Shown one piece after another: positions 48,077 through 58,071 of a DNA stretch of 64,000 nt (position 1 is the first letter of the stretch; each line of letters starts with the position of its first letter). Below the pieces are notes generated by a model that had not been told where the DNA came from, made no database searches, and worked only from the letters and a program-made list of their open reading frames with translations. The translations under genes and the position numbers were made by a program. Source of the DNA: Ambrosia x helenae (Eukaryota > Streptophyta > Magnoliopsida > Asterales > Asteraceae). The stretch spans positions 248,001 to 312,000 of the forward strand of contig JAUTDX010007111.1 of NCBI GenBank assembly GCA_030844895.1. Reading direction: 5' to 3'.

Positions 48077-49875
48077 CAAATAATAGTATGGTGGAATTAT
48101 ATGTATATATATATATACCTACGTGTAAAAACGTATAAGTATGAGTATGTATGTATGCGTGTATGTGCATGTATGTAGATGTTTGTACCCCTAGTTGTAA
48201 GTGGTGCATTGGTAATTGTACATTTGATAAACATAAAAGTTACCAAGTTAGTCACTTGGGTAATTTGGTGGAAACTTAACTAATAAGAGGGAGGGGTTAA
48301 ATATGAAATAACACACACTTGAGGGGTGGTTTGGGGAGATTAGAAGTGGCAAGTTAGGAGGGATTAAAAACAAAAAAAAAAAAGAAAGAAAGAAAGAAAA
48401 GAATAGAAACGCAGAGAGAGAGGGAGAAAGGGGTGACAAAGAGGGTTCTCCACAACAGCCCTCTATAGCTGAGATTAAGTGAGAAAAACACCTCTAATCC
48501 CCTGCATGTTCTTGGATTATTAACCCTCTTGTGGTGCTAATATCATTGGTAAGTTGTATGATTTATTTTGGTAGAGTTTGGAAGTATTTTGGTGGGATTT
48601 CATGATTTTGTTGTGATAATTACTCTTGTGGCTTAGGAAAGCATGATTTGTATGTATGATAGTGTAAATTGATGAGATTTCATGTTAAATTGGGTGGGTT
48701 AGGGCTGAATTGACAATTGTTAAGTGGGTGTTGGAATGAAGGTTTCTGTTGACTTTTTAAAAGTCAAACAGGACCTTAATCTCATAAGAGCTCAATTGGT
48801 TATGCTTATTGTTAGGAATTCATGAAGATTGAAAGTATAAGTATAGAATTGGGAATGTTGTGTCATGGAATGATATAACCACTTGGATGTATGGATATGC
48901 ACACCAATTGTATGATGAAATGCCTAGTATCTTAGAATAGGTGAAATTGTAGAAAAATACATGATAAATATGATGGTAGATGTTGTAGCTATGTGATTAT
49001 GCTAGTTTATCTACCTTGAACCAAGAATGGTAAAGGGTAAAGTACGAAAAGCTAAAGTATGAATTCCTTCACTATGTAGGTGTGAAGGTGGAAGGTACAA
49101 GCGGTTACAAGGAGCAAGGCGCGCACGACAAAGGTAAGTTGGTTACTACCAACTACGTAGTCTAATGAGTATGTTAGTCATAGTTGTATGTATGCATTTT
49201 GTGATTGAAATTGGTAGAACGGAAGTAACATGGAGTACCCTTGTGGCTACACAAGGGTATTAATTGGTAGAATGGTTTAAATGGTGGAAGCACCCTTAAC
49301 GGGTCAAAATAGTAGGGACGCCCTCGATGGGTCAATATGGTGGAAGTACCCATAACGGGTCAAAATAGTAGTAACACCCTTAACGGGTCAAAATGGTGGG
49401 AATACCCTTAACGGGTCAAAATGGTAGGAATACCCTTAACGGGTCAAAATGGTAGAAGTAAAGATTTCATTATGGATCCATGGACTTCTTGGATCCCTCG
49501 GACAAGACGTTCATATGGTTTATAACCTACTAAACGTTTGCCTTGTTGATTTGTAATAGGTAAAGCACATGAATGAAGATCAAGTCTCAAGCAAGGATGG
49601 GTTATGCACGCTCGCGTTCTTTTGGGTTGGGTACCATGGTTATATTAGGATCTTTGAGTCTTTTAAACAAGTTGTTAATGTTTTGTAGATGGTTTTGGAT
49701 ATGGGTCAAAGATTCGCATGGTAGCCAACTTAGGCTTGTCTTTTGTAAACTTAACTATTGTCGCCAAGGTTGTTGGCACGTTGTTGGACATGACGTTTTG
49801 GATATATATAAATATGTATATAATGGGTGTTTAAATGTTGTCTATATGTTTAAAAAAAAAAATCGAGTCGTTACA
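48055..49875 (+). repeat. Chromovirus LTR3
   Basis: 1,821 bp. It agrees with LTR1 at all nine positions where LTR2 differs. Confidence 0.95.
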
Positions 49876-49880
49876 AATGA
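49876..49880. repeat. Right target-site duplication of the chromovirus dimer (AATGA)
   Basis: Matches 34216-34220. Confidence 0.95.
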
Positions 49881-51005
49881 GTAGTTTATAAACTCAAGTA
49901 TTACAAGCTCAAATAAAACGATAGCAACATAAGGTCTTTTCAAAGCATATTTTAAATTTGAACCCCTTTTTTTATATATAAACTAAAATCTGTATAAGAA
50001 AACATCATACATGAGATATTTTTATAAAACATAGATAGTTATTTCTAGAAGAATGATTGCAATAAGAAACCAAGAGAGTGGGAGAGATGAAGGGTGTACC
50101 AATCGGTGGCTGGAGCGGGCTAACGGTGAGGATGGTGGATTTGCGGTGGTGCGTTGGTAGATGGTGGTCAACACGTCTCTCTCAACCCAACATAAATCGC
50201 GACCAATCCCTTCTCCTATCTTGTGAAGAGGCGGTTTCAATTGGTGATGGGAATGACAAAGTTTAATGGTGATGGTGCGCTTGACTTTAAGGTTTCATGG
50301 GTGATGATTTATAAGTCGGAGATGAAGGGTGACGGTGGCATGTAGATGGTTGCAGAGAGGAGGATGGTTCGAGGTGTGAGTTCGAAATCAAGCAAAAAGA
50401 ATACATATATGGTTTTATGCGATGAGAAAACATAAAGTGATTAGAGATACAGTCGTTGAGCAATGATGATTACGATACCGATTTATAAGCTTACTGAGCA
50501 TTTGACTTAAATTTAATGTTATATTTAAAGGATTTAATTTATTTACGATTTTAGCGCAACGAAATTGAAGTCTATTTTTTGATATGGTATTGATTGCTTT
50601 CTAATATTGAATGAGAGAGGAAAATCATGATCATTGTAATTACAATATTTGATGACAATTCTTTAATTAATTCATTTTCCAAAATATAAGATTCTTTCTA
50701 AACTTTGCATAACTGACACTTCAATGAATCCATATTACACCTTAATGTAATAAGTTTAATATAATAAGTTTAATGTCATGAAAATGTCCATGTGATCGTA
50801 TTCGAACAGTAAGTAAATCATCAAATGTTTCTTTTATTCATATATATTGTTAGAATTTTAATGACAAAATAATAATAATTTAGGGTATTACAATTCTACT
50901 CCAAATGTTACAAAATTTTTGGTTTACGCGATTTTTTTTATACTATTGCCACTTTAGTTTTCTAAAGTTTTAATGTCTTTATTGGCAAGAATTTCTAATG
51001 TTACA
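49881..51005 (-). repeat. 5' LTR of element G, second part
   Basis: Continues the interrupted LTR (GTAGTTTATAAACTC...), matching 29505-30631 of the left LTR, and ends AATGTTACA at 51005. TCAAT follows, the presumed right TSD of element G. Confidence 0.9.
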
Positions 51006-51474
51006 TCAATTACTTTAAAGTGTCATACCTTGTTGGGGGCAGTCATGTGCAACTAGAGCACCGTTAACTGTCTGCGTTGAGTGTTTTTATCGAAGGCCAT
51101 TTAAGTGGGAGATTGTTGGATTTATATATACGATTTCGATAACTTAACGCTACTGACTGAGCTGTGACCCGTAAGAGTTACACCTTGGGCAACGAACATT
51201 AAATCCACTTAACTTGATTAACTGGTAATCACGAACAATTAACGAAATAAACGGGTTTTATTATTATATTAATTATAAATAATATCACGTTTATTGGTTA
51301 TGGGATTTATATCGCGTCTTGAACTTAATCAAGTTGTATTAAACTTTAAAGGCCCGGTAGAGATTAGATAATGATCAACTTTGTTATACATATAATAATT
51401 AAACGTCATCATTATCTAATAAGTGCTTATCATTATCTAAAAGCTCTAGATAAACATCTACCACAATTATGACT
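51006..51474 (+). repeat. Element B 3' end: polypurine tract and presumed 3' LTR
   Basis: After element G the B sequence resumes. TTAAGTGGGAGAT (51101-51113) is a typical copia polypurine tract, followed by TGTTGGATTTATATATA at 51114, a typical plant copia LTR start. Without a 5' partner the LTR's right end is unknown; a TA microsatellite and MITE may lie inside it. Confidence 0.6.
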
Positions 51475-51475
51475 C

Positions 51476-51476
<1 letters not shown>

Positions 51477-51551
<75 letters not shown>
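51477..51551. repeat. (TA)n microsatellite
   Basis: About 75 bp of nearly pure TA repeats, resuming at 51958-51978 on the other side of the MITE-like element. Confidence 0.95.
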
Positions 51552-51553
<2 letters not shown>

Positions 51554-51957
51554 GAGGGTTATCTTGAGAACGCTAAATATTGTGAGAACCGTGAGAACAA
51601 GTAAAAAAATCAATCAAAATCAATTTTTTTAATACAAACCTCATTATAATCAAAATACAACATTAATAAATGAATTTTCTTTCCAAATAATCCATCTTTT
51701 CTTGCTAAAACACTTTCAAATTAACTTTTTACACATGTGTAAATGAAACAGTTTACACATATATAAACAGTAAATTTACACATGTGTAAAAACAAATTAT
51801 TTTCGTATACGTTTGAATTTTTACGCGTAAATTGTGTTTTTGAGATTGTATTTTAGTAATAAAGACAAGTGTAAAAAGAAATTTTGAATTTGAATGGTTT
51901 TAGATGCCGTTTTCACGGTTCGCACGAAATATAGGTGTTCTCAAATTAACTTTCCCC
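51552..51957. mobile_element. MITE-like element inserted in TA repeats
   Basis: The left end GGGAGGGTTATCTTGAGAAC continues to GTGAGAACCGTGAG. The right end, read on the other strand, is GGGGAAAGTTAATTTGAGAA and continues to GTGCGAACCGTGA. The ends are therefore imperfect inverted repeats of about 40 bp. It is about 405 bp with no coding. Flanking TA repeats fit a TA target but hide the duplication. Confidence 0.55.
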
Positions 51958-51979
51958 TATATATATATATATATATATA

Positions 51980-52840
51980 GGGAAGGGTTAGAATGAAAAC
52001 CCCAAAAAGTTGAAAAACCCATGGAAACTTGTCACAACCATTGTTCTCCAAGATCAATGACTCTTATTCATTCAAGCTTATTATATTGGTTAATTGTATA
52101 CTAATGGACGAAAAAGGGTATAATAGACATTTGTTATTGCATTGGGTTTCTATATCTCTGTGCATTGGCAGAGCTTTCACCACCATCATCATCGTCATCC
52201 TACATATAAACAAAGCTTCTCTCTCTTCCTATTATCTCATACAATCAAAAATTCAAATTATCAAAAAGCGATCAAGCTCCCAAAACCTAATAACCTTCAT
52301 TCTGATTACATTGAAGAAACTTTATAACCTAATAATCTCGTTCATCGGCCCACTGTACATCAATAAAAACCCAATAATTTAATAAAGTTGTTCATCGACC
52401 CCTGCACGTCAATCAAAATCAAAATGCAATCCCTTTTCTAGTCAATGTCTTCAAAGAGATGATACTGGAAGCACAAGAATTCTGATAGTAGGTATGTTTT
52501 AGGGATATACTAGTGTTAACTTAGATTTTATTATTGTTTTTTTTAATTCAATGATGTTTTGGGTTGTTGTATATAGTGTTATTGTGTTATAATAGGGGTT
52601 TGGTGTGTATGATGATCCATTGTTTATATACTGCGTTTGTGTGGATAAACGTTCATTAGCATGTTATACAGGGGTTTTGTATGTGTTTGTGTATGATGAT
52701 CCATTTTTTATATCAGGGTTTAATGTTAGTGTGTTATAACAGGGGTTTGGTGTGTATGATGCTAAACTGAAAACAGATTGGAGGCTATTGCTAATAAACC
52801 GCCTTCCATATTTGCGCCAACCCTACTACCAATGTACAGA
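51980..52840. other. Non-coding stretch; start of a second MITE-like sequence and local repeats
   Basis: Begins GGGAAGGGTTAGAATGAAAA straight after the TA repeats, like the terminus of the neighbouring MITE, but its other end is not seen. 52590-52770 holds three imperfect ~70-80-bp repeats around GGGGTTTGGTGTGTATGATG. A 117-codon open stretch (52029-52382) shows no family features and I do not call it a gene. Confidence 0.5.
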
Positions 52841-53378
52841 TGTTGATGCGTTTTGCGACTAAGGATTGGATATACAATAATTAACATATGTTAGTGATGG
52901 CCGAAGGTGACTAGAATGGGGCGAATGTAGATATGACTGGGCGAAGGTAAAATAGAATGGGGCGAAGGTAGATCTGAAGTGGGCGAAGGAAGAATGGACA
53001 AGATCAGAAGACACATTCGACCACTTGTAGTGGGCGAATGTGGAAAACACTCACATTCGACCAGTGAAAACGGGCGAATGTGCAGTGCCTATATATAGAT
53101 TTTGAGTTTTTGATAATCTAAGAGAGTTGTCATTTGTGTCCAGGTTCAGATCAGGTTCATAGGTGTTTTTGAGAGATTATCTGTGTGATCTAGATTAACA
53201 TAAACTCATTGTAAATGCTTTTTGAATGAAAGTTAATCTATGAAATGTTATTGAAAAATGATCTTGATTGTGTCGTGATTTGTGTTTTATCAATTTGTTC
53301 AGATCTAGGGTTTCCGCACCTAGTTTTGTGACTTGTATGATCGTATAATCCTGTTTTAGCTAAAATCCAACGCTCACA
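52841..53378 (+). repeat. 5' LTR of element D
   Basis: About 538 bp. It starts TGTTGATGCG, like element C's TGTAGATGC, and ends CGCTCACA, three nt before the primer site. GGGCGAAGG motifs lie at 52900-52990. The 3' partner is outside the window, so ends are set by analogy with element C. Confidence 0.85.
53012..53097 (+). promoter_or_regulatory. LTR promoter of D: two hairpins plus TATA box
   Basis: CACATTCGACCACT pairs with AGTGGGCGAATGTG (53012-53042; 14-bp stem with one mismatch, 3-nt loop). CACATTCGACC pairs with GGGCGAATGTG (53052-53082). TATATATA follows at 53090-53097. Same order as in element C. Confidence 0.7.
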
Positions 53379-53381
53379 AAG

Positions 53382-53394
53382 TGGTATCAGAGCC
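53382..53394 (+). other. Primer-binding site of element D
   Basis: TGGTATCAGAGCC, initiator methionine tRNA complement. Confidence 0.95.
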
Positions 53395-54039
53395 TAGAGG
53401 ATCATACAACAACAAATTTGATAAGATCAGAGCTGATTTGGACATGTTTTTGACATAAAATCATCTGTTTTTACATAAACATTGTTTTTAAGAGTTTTTG
53501 ATCGATTTAAAGGTGAATTTGTGGTCGAATTCAAGTTTTCCAAGACTTAAAGTTGTTCCAAATCAATTCCGAAACATAACCTGATTGAGATCATTGAAAT
53601 CCATGAACTTTTGAAAATCTGAGATCAAAATAACCGTTTTTCAAACAATAACCGTTTTTCAAAAATGAGATCTGCTAGTTTTGGGCGAACCTGGAACCTG
53701 GACTGAGTGTTGTGGTCGAAAGTGACTAAAAGTGGGCGAACCTGAGTAGTTTTTGGGCGAACCTGAAAATTCTTGTTGAAATCTTTCACTTTCGGGTAGA
53801 AATTTCCACCTTCGACCGTTTTCTTTTTGGGCGAAAGTGGAAAGTGTGTTAGTTTGGTTTACATTCTGATCTAGACTACCTTCGGGTGTTACTGTGTGGA
53901 CGAAAGTAGAACCATTTTGGACGAAAGTGAGAAATTTTGGACGAACGTAGAAGTATTTGGACGAATCTACTGAATTTCGGGCGAACTTAGGATTTTGTTG
54001 AAAAATTTTTCTAAGTGTTGAGATTTTCAGATTGAGATC
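53395..54039 (+). other. Leader of element D, motif-rich
   Basis: Non-coding. 53680-53990 is dense in GGGCGAA, GGACGAA and CTTTCG/CTTCGACC motifs, placed like those of element C. It ends with an acceptor-like GATTTTCAG (54022-54030) nine nt before the gag ATG. Confidence 0.7.
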
Positions 54040-57000
54040 ATGTGGCGTTTTCAAACTACTTCGGGATCAGCAACAACACAACCACAACAGCAGACGATGG
54101 ACCCATGGACAGTGGCAGCGCAAAAGACGAACACGCAATCCTCACAACCACTTAACTACATGACAACAACGAGCACGATGCCTCAAAGTGTAGCACATCC
54201 GGCACTACAATCTGATTACTGGGGAGTAGCTGCAGCAGCGGTAAATACTCAAACCACTAATGCTATTTCTACTTTGATTAAAGATTTGTCTACAGGTAGT
54301 GGAACTCGGCCACCGAAGCTCATGGATATGCAAGAATATAACCAGTGGCACACCATGTTCAAGATTCATCTGGAAGGCATGGGAGTTGAAGGAGCTGAGG
54401 CATGGAGCATGATTGTTAAAGGATACACAGCACCGATTCTGGAGAATACTGGTGAGTTGATTCCTTTGGAAAGCTTGACTGAGGACGAAAAGAAGAAATA
54501 TGTGGTGGAGAAGAAGGCGTTCTCTCAACTGACACAGGCAATCACAAGTGACCTGTTGCATCAGTTTGGGACATGTACTACGTCAAAGCAGCTTTGGGAT
54601 AAGCTGAAGAGGAAGCATGATGGAAATGAGAAGACCAGGAGTCTGAGAATGGAGGAATTGGTTAAAGAGTTTGAGAATTTTTCTTTTATTAATAATGAAA
54701 CTTTGAAAGAACTAACTCCGAGATATATGCATTTGTTGTCTGAATTGTCTAGTTATGGTGTACAGATTCCAATGACTAAGCAGGTGGATAAGTTTGCAGA
54801 TGCCTTACCACCACAATGGGATCAGCATGTGGAGGTACTCAGAGAGAAGGATGCTTATCAATTCTGGACCATTTCAGAGTTTATCGAAAAGCTGGAGAAC
54901 AAAGAGTTGGAGGATAGGAGGAAAGCTAGAAGGTCACAGATTCCTCAGAATCCCAGTTTGTATTTTGGAGGTACTTCAGTTCCAGCTGGAAACTCGAGCT
55001 CTGGAAGCGTTGCACCACATGTTGCATGTATTTCCAATGTCATGGATTCATCAAAACCAACCACCAACTACACACCACCACAATACAATTCCTACTCACA
55101 ACCATCATACACACCACCCCAATATAATTCCTACATTTCACCAATCTCTCCAATGCAACAAGCAAGTTTTTACACCGCTAACCAATCACAACAACCATTA
55201 AACCAAGTTACTCAACATAAACAACAACCGGTGGTTTTAGATACATCTAACTTGGGAAATGTGACTGTGGAGGTTGCTCAGCAACACATTGCATTAGTCT
55301 CAGCAATGGTTTCATCCTACAATGGGTTGGTTGCTAGTCAGATTGGGAACAACAACTTAACCAACGAAGACTACGCACAAATAGACAAGGAAGAGATGGA
55401 ACTCATTGACATTCAATGGGCTTTTGCGAGTATAATGAGAAGAGCAACAGAGTTCATTGAGAAAACTGGAAGAACTGATTTGGCAACTTCTCCCAACACA
55501 ACCTATGGATTCAACAAGGAGAAGGTTACGTGTTTTAATTGTGGAGAAAAAGGACACTTCAAAAGGGAATGCACCCAACCACCTAAACAAGGTAATCGAA
55601 ACCCCTTCAATGCAAATTACCAGAACCGTCAACAAAACCAAGTTTCTTACCAAAACAACAACAACTACCAAAACCGAAACTTTAACAACCAAAACAGACA
55701 ACCAAACACTCAAAACCAGATTCAAAACCAATCTCCTAATCACACAAACCGAACAGTTGTACCTATCACTACACCTAATGAGACTCAACAGAATGCGAGT
55801 CAGAACCAAGCTTTGGTTACTCAACAGGATGAGAGGTTTGACTGGTCGGGTATGCAAATAGGAGTTGAGGAAGTGACTACTGGTGGGAATGTGGCATGTG
55901 TTGCTTATCAGGTTGATATGGAAGAGTCGGTGGCAGTTGATGAGAAGAAAGAAACTGAGGAGAGTGAAAGTGATGATTCTGAGACTGAGATGGAAGTGGA
56001 GAATGAACCTGTTGAGGTTAAGGCTGAGGAAAAGAGTTCTGGAATGGTAATTGATTCAGTTTCTGATGTTCCCGAAGAGTGTAGATCAGTTTATTCAGAT
56101 TCTGAGAGCGAATCAGACACAGAGGCAAGTGTTGATTCTTTGGATGATGATATTGACCAGTTGCTGGCAGAAGCTGACTTTTTGATGACGAGGAAGTCGT
56201 GCATAGCTGATGATGCTTTCACTAAGATTGACTACTCCAAGTTTTTCACTGGAAAGGAAGCTCATTTTGCGTTGATGGCCATGACTGAACCGCCAAAACC
56301 TGTAAGTTCTGAATCTAGCACTGATGTTATGAGTAATAAATACTGTGGAACATGTGATAGATTGACTGAGGAGAATAAACAACTCCGAATTTCACATGAT
56401 AGTGCTATTCAAAACAGTCAATCTACTCGCAAAGAGTTAAATGCTTTTAACAAAGTATTGGATGGCTATAAAAAGGACATTTCTGACTTGAAAAATACTT
56501 TGTCATTGAAACAATTGGCCATAAATAACTATATCAATGAAATTGAAAACACCAAGTTGGAAATGGCAGCCATAAAATGCTTTGCTGAAAAGGTTAACAA
56601 GAAGTTGGAAAGTTATAAAAATGTTGCTTATGTGGTAGATCATATTATTGATGATAACACCACCAATTACAAGTCTGTACCATCTCCGGTTCTTTTTGAA
56701 AACCATAACTATCACCAAGTTATACCGGAGAGTTCGGTAAAATCAGACTCATCATCAGAAATGGAATCTAATACCTCGAGTATTGGTGATCCATATTCCG
56801 ATGTGAGACCGATTTTGGGCTTGAACAATGAGGGTGTTTATGCTGAGAGTGATAGTTCAGACTCAGAAAATGATGATACTGGTAGTGATCAATCTGTTAA
56901 TGAATGTGAGATTCCAAAAGAAAATCACATCATTACTACTGAACCAGTGTCACCATCTGATCATGTTCATCCGATGGCAAATGTTAATCGTGATAAAAAG

Positions 57001-58071
57001 TCTGAAAAGATTGATGTCAAGAAAGATAATGGTGTTAAGAATGTTGTTGAAAAGAATGACCTGAATGAACCAAGTGACAAACCTGTTAAGGTGTTTTATC
57101 GGATGGAAGGATCCGATAAGATCATTGCTGATGAGGAATTTCCGATAAAAAATGTTAACTATTCTAAACTTGATAAAATTTGGCAAGAAAGCACAATATG
57201 GTTTCCAAAACATGAGAGAACCAACGAAATTCCACCAGAAATCTTAAAGAAATTGTTTTCAGAAGTTCCTCAAGAACCAAAGGTCCATGTCACTGAGTTC
57301 ATTCGACCAGATGATAAAGCAAATGGTTTTCATGAGCCTTCTTACTCGAAAGGACCACTTCCTGAGAGTTTAAGAAATCAACAGTATAATGATCAATTTC
57401 CTGTTAGATCATTTGCTTCACCAAATGCTCATTATGTGTTTGAGGAATATAGAAAATGCTTTAAATGTGGAGAACGTGGGCATTTACTTGCTCAGTGTCC
57501 ATATGTAAGGCACAAAAGACATGAAGTTGAGGTTAGGAATTCCATGAAAAAGCCGATTGATCATTATGTTCCACCACATAGACGAGCTGTTCCTCAACAA
57601 CAACATTTTCATAATCAAAACAATTTTCAAATGAGGAACAACCGTCCATTTCATTATGATCAAAGGAATCGGATTGCAATGGAACAATCTTGGAGAAAAC
57701 CTGTGGTGAACACAACAGCTGATAGACAAAAGGTTCCACAAAAACCAATTGTCAAGTCAAAAGTTGGACCTAAGTCTGTTAACTCAGATAAGGTTGCTAA
57801 GAAAGTTACTTTTAGTAACAATGTTCAAAAACCAATTGAGAAACCAAAATCTCAAATTCGTATTCTCAAAAGGTCTGAACAATCTTGGACACCTAATGGT
57901 ACTCCAGGAGCTTCTACTTCGAAGGTGAGTGAGAAAAATGAATCTGTTGTGAAAAATCAGAAAACGATTGATTCAAAACAGAAAGTTGTTGAAAAAGTTA
58001 TTGAGGATGTTGCTTTGAAATCCAATGTTCAAAGGCCCAAGACTCAGGCTTGGGTCCCCCGAAAGAACTAA
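54040..58071 (+). CDS. Element D gag, intact reading frame
   Basis: A 1,343-codon Gag that forms the virus-like particle and binds element RNA. UBN2-like capsid region at ~90-290 (WHTMFKIHLEG, HQFGTCTTSKQLWDKL); Asn/Gln-rich stretch; first CCHC knuckle ~498 (CFNCGEKGHFKREC); acidic stretch ~620-720; a coiled-coil-like region ~780-880; second CCHC knuckle ~1140 (CFKCGERGHLLAQC); Lys-rich C-terminus ending WVPRKN. The length is large for copia Gag but usual for SIRE. It ends at a single TAA (58069-58071), after which pol continues in the same frame. Confidence 0.92.
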   Translation: MWRFQTTSGSATTQPQQQTMDPWTVAAQKTNTQSSQPLNYMTTTSTMPQSVAHPALQSDYWGVAAAAVNTQTTNAISTLIKDLSTGSGTRPPKLMDMQEYNQWHTMFKIHLEGMGVEGAEAWSMIVKGYTAPILENTGELIPLESLTEDEKKKYVVEKKAFSQLTQAITSDLLHQFGTCTTSKQLWDKLKRKHDGNEKTRSLRMEELVKEFENFSFINNETLKELTPRYMHLLSELSSYGVQIPMTKQVDKFADALPPQWDQHVEVLREKDAYQFWTISEFIEKLENKELEDRRKARRSQIPQNPSLYFGGTSVPAGNSSSGSVAPHVACISNVMDSSKPTTNYTPPQYNSYSQPSYTPPQYNSYISPISPMQQASFYTANQSQQPLNQVTQHKQQPVVLDTSNLGNVTVEVAQQHIALVSAMVSSYNGLVASQIGNNNLTNEDYAQIDKEEMELIDIQWAFASIMRRATEFIEKTGRTDLATSPNTTYGFNKEKVTCFNCGEKGHFKRECTQPPKQGNRNPFNANYQNRQQNQVSYQNNNNYQNRNFNNQNRQPNTQNQIQNQSPNHTNRTVVPITTPNETQQNASQNQALVTQQDERFDWSGMQIGVEEVTTGGNVACVAYQVDMEESVAVDEKKETEESESDDSETEMEVENEPVEVKAEEKSSGMVIDSVSDVPEECRSVYSDSESESDTEASVDSLDDDIDQLLAEADFLMTRKSCIADDAFTKIDYSKFFTGKEAHFALMAMTEPPKPVSSESSTDVMSNKYCGTCDRLTEENKQLRISHDSAIQNSQSTRKELNAFNKVLDGYKKDISDLKNTLSLKQLAINNYINEIENTKLEMAAIKCFAEKVNKKLESYKNVAYVVDHIIDDNTTNYKSVPSPVLFENHNYHQVIPESSVKSDSSSEMESNTSSIGDPYSDVRPILGLNNEGVYAESDSSDSENDDTGSDQSVNECEIPKENHIITTEPVSPSDHVHPMANVNRDKKSEKIDVKKDNGVKNVVEKNDLNEPSDKPVKVFYRMEGSDKIIADEEFPIKNVNYSKLDKIWQESTIWFPKHERTNEIPPEILKKLFSEVPQEPKVHVTEFIRPDDKANGFHEPSYSKGPLPESLRNQQYNDQFPVRSFASPNAHYVFEEYRKCFKCGERGHLLAQCPYVRHKRHEVEVRNSMKKPIDHYVPPHRRAVPQQQHFHNQNNFQMRNNRPFHYDQRNRIAMEQSWRKPVVNTTADRQKVPQKPIVKSKVGPKSVNSDKVAKKVTFSNNVQKPIEKPKSQIRILKRSEQSWTPNGTPGASTSKVSEKNESVVKNQKTIDSKQKVVEKVIEDVALKSNVQRPKTQAWVPRKN

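Larger units (their letters stand above)
34221..49875 (+). mobile_element. Tandem Ty3/gypsy chromovirus (Tekay/Del-like), three LTRs and two internal units
   Basis: LTR1 (34221-36043), unit 1 (36044-41139), LTR2 (41140-42959), unit 2 (42960-48054), LTR3 (48055-49875). One AATGA duplication flanks the whole 15.66-kb block; the middle LTR has none. Long LTRs and a C-terminal chromodomain point to the Tekay/Del lineage. Outer LTRs differ by about one substitution plus simple-repeat length, which marks a very recent insertion. LTR2 has nine private substitutions. Confidence 0.95.
28330..51005 (-). mobile_element. Non-autonomous LTR retroelement G (minus strand), itself interrupted
   Basis: Two long LTRs (2,302 and about 2,325 bp after removing the chromovirus insertion) surround a 2.37-kb interior. 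On the plus strand each LTR starts TGTAACACCC and ends AATGTTACA. The primer site complement (33005-33017) sits just left of the right LTR, and a polypurine complement (CTCCCCTA, 30634-30641) lies just right of the left LTR, so the element runs on the minus strand. Flanks TTAAT/TCAAT look like a 5-bp TSD with one change. No gag or pol is present: a LARD-type derivative mobilised in trans. The LTRs differ at scattered sites and small indels, so it is older than the chromovirus inside it. Confidence 0.85.
8548..51474 (+). mobile_element. Ty1/copia element B, 5'-truncated, host of the nested insertions
   Basis: The element's own sequence is 8548-9123, 24318-28329 and 51006-51474 (about 5 kb). 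The other ~38 kb is later insertions: SIRE element C in gag and LTR element G in the 3' region. Removing C rejoins a continuous gag: lysine-rich tail, then the CCHC knuckle, then the protease. No 5' LTR is found upstream of 8548. The right end is taken as the presumed 3' LTR just before a TA microsatellite. Confidence 0.75.

Noticed and set aside
52029..52382. 117-codon open frame in AT-rich DNA
   Set aside because: Composition-driven; no motif, overlapping frames also open, no homologous copy to test.
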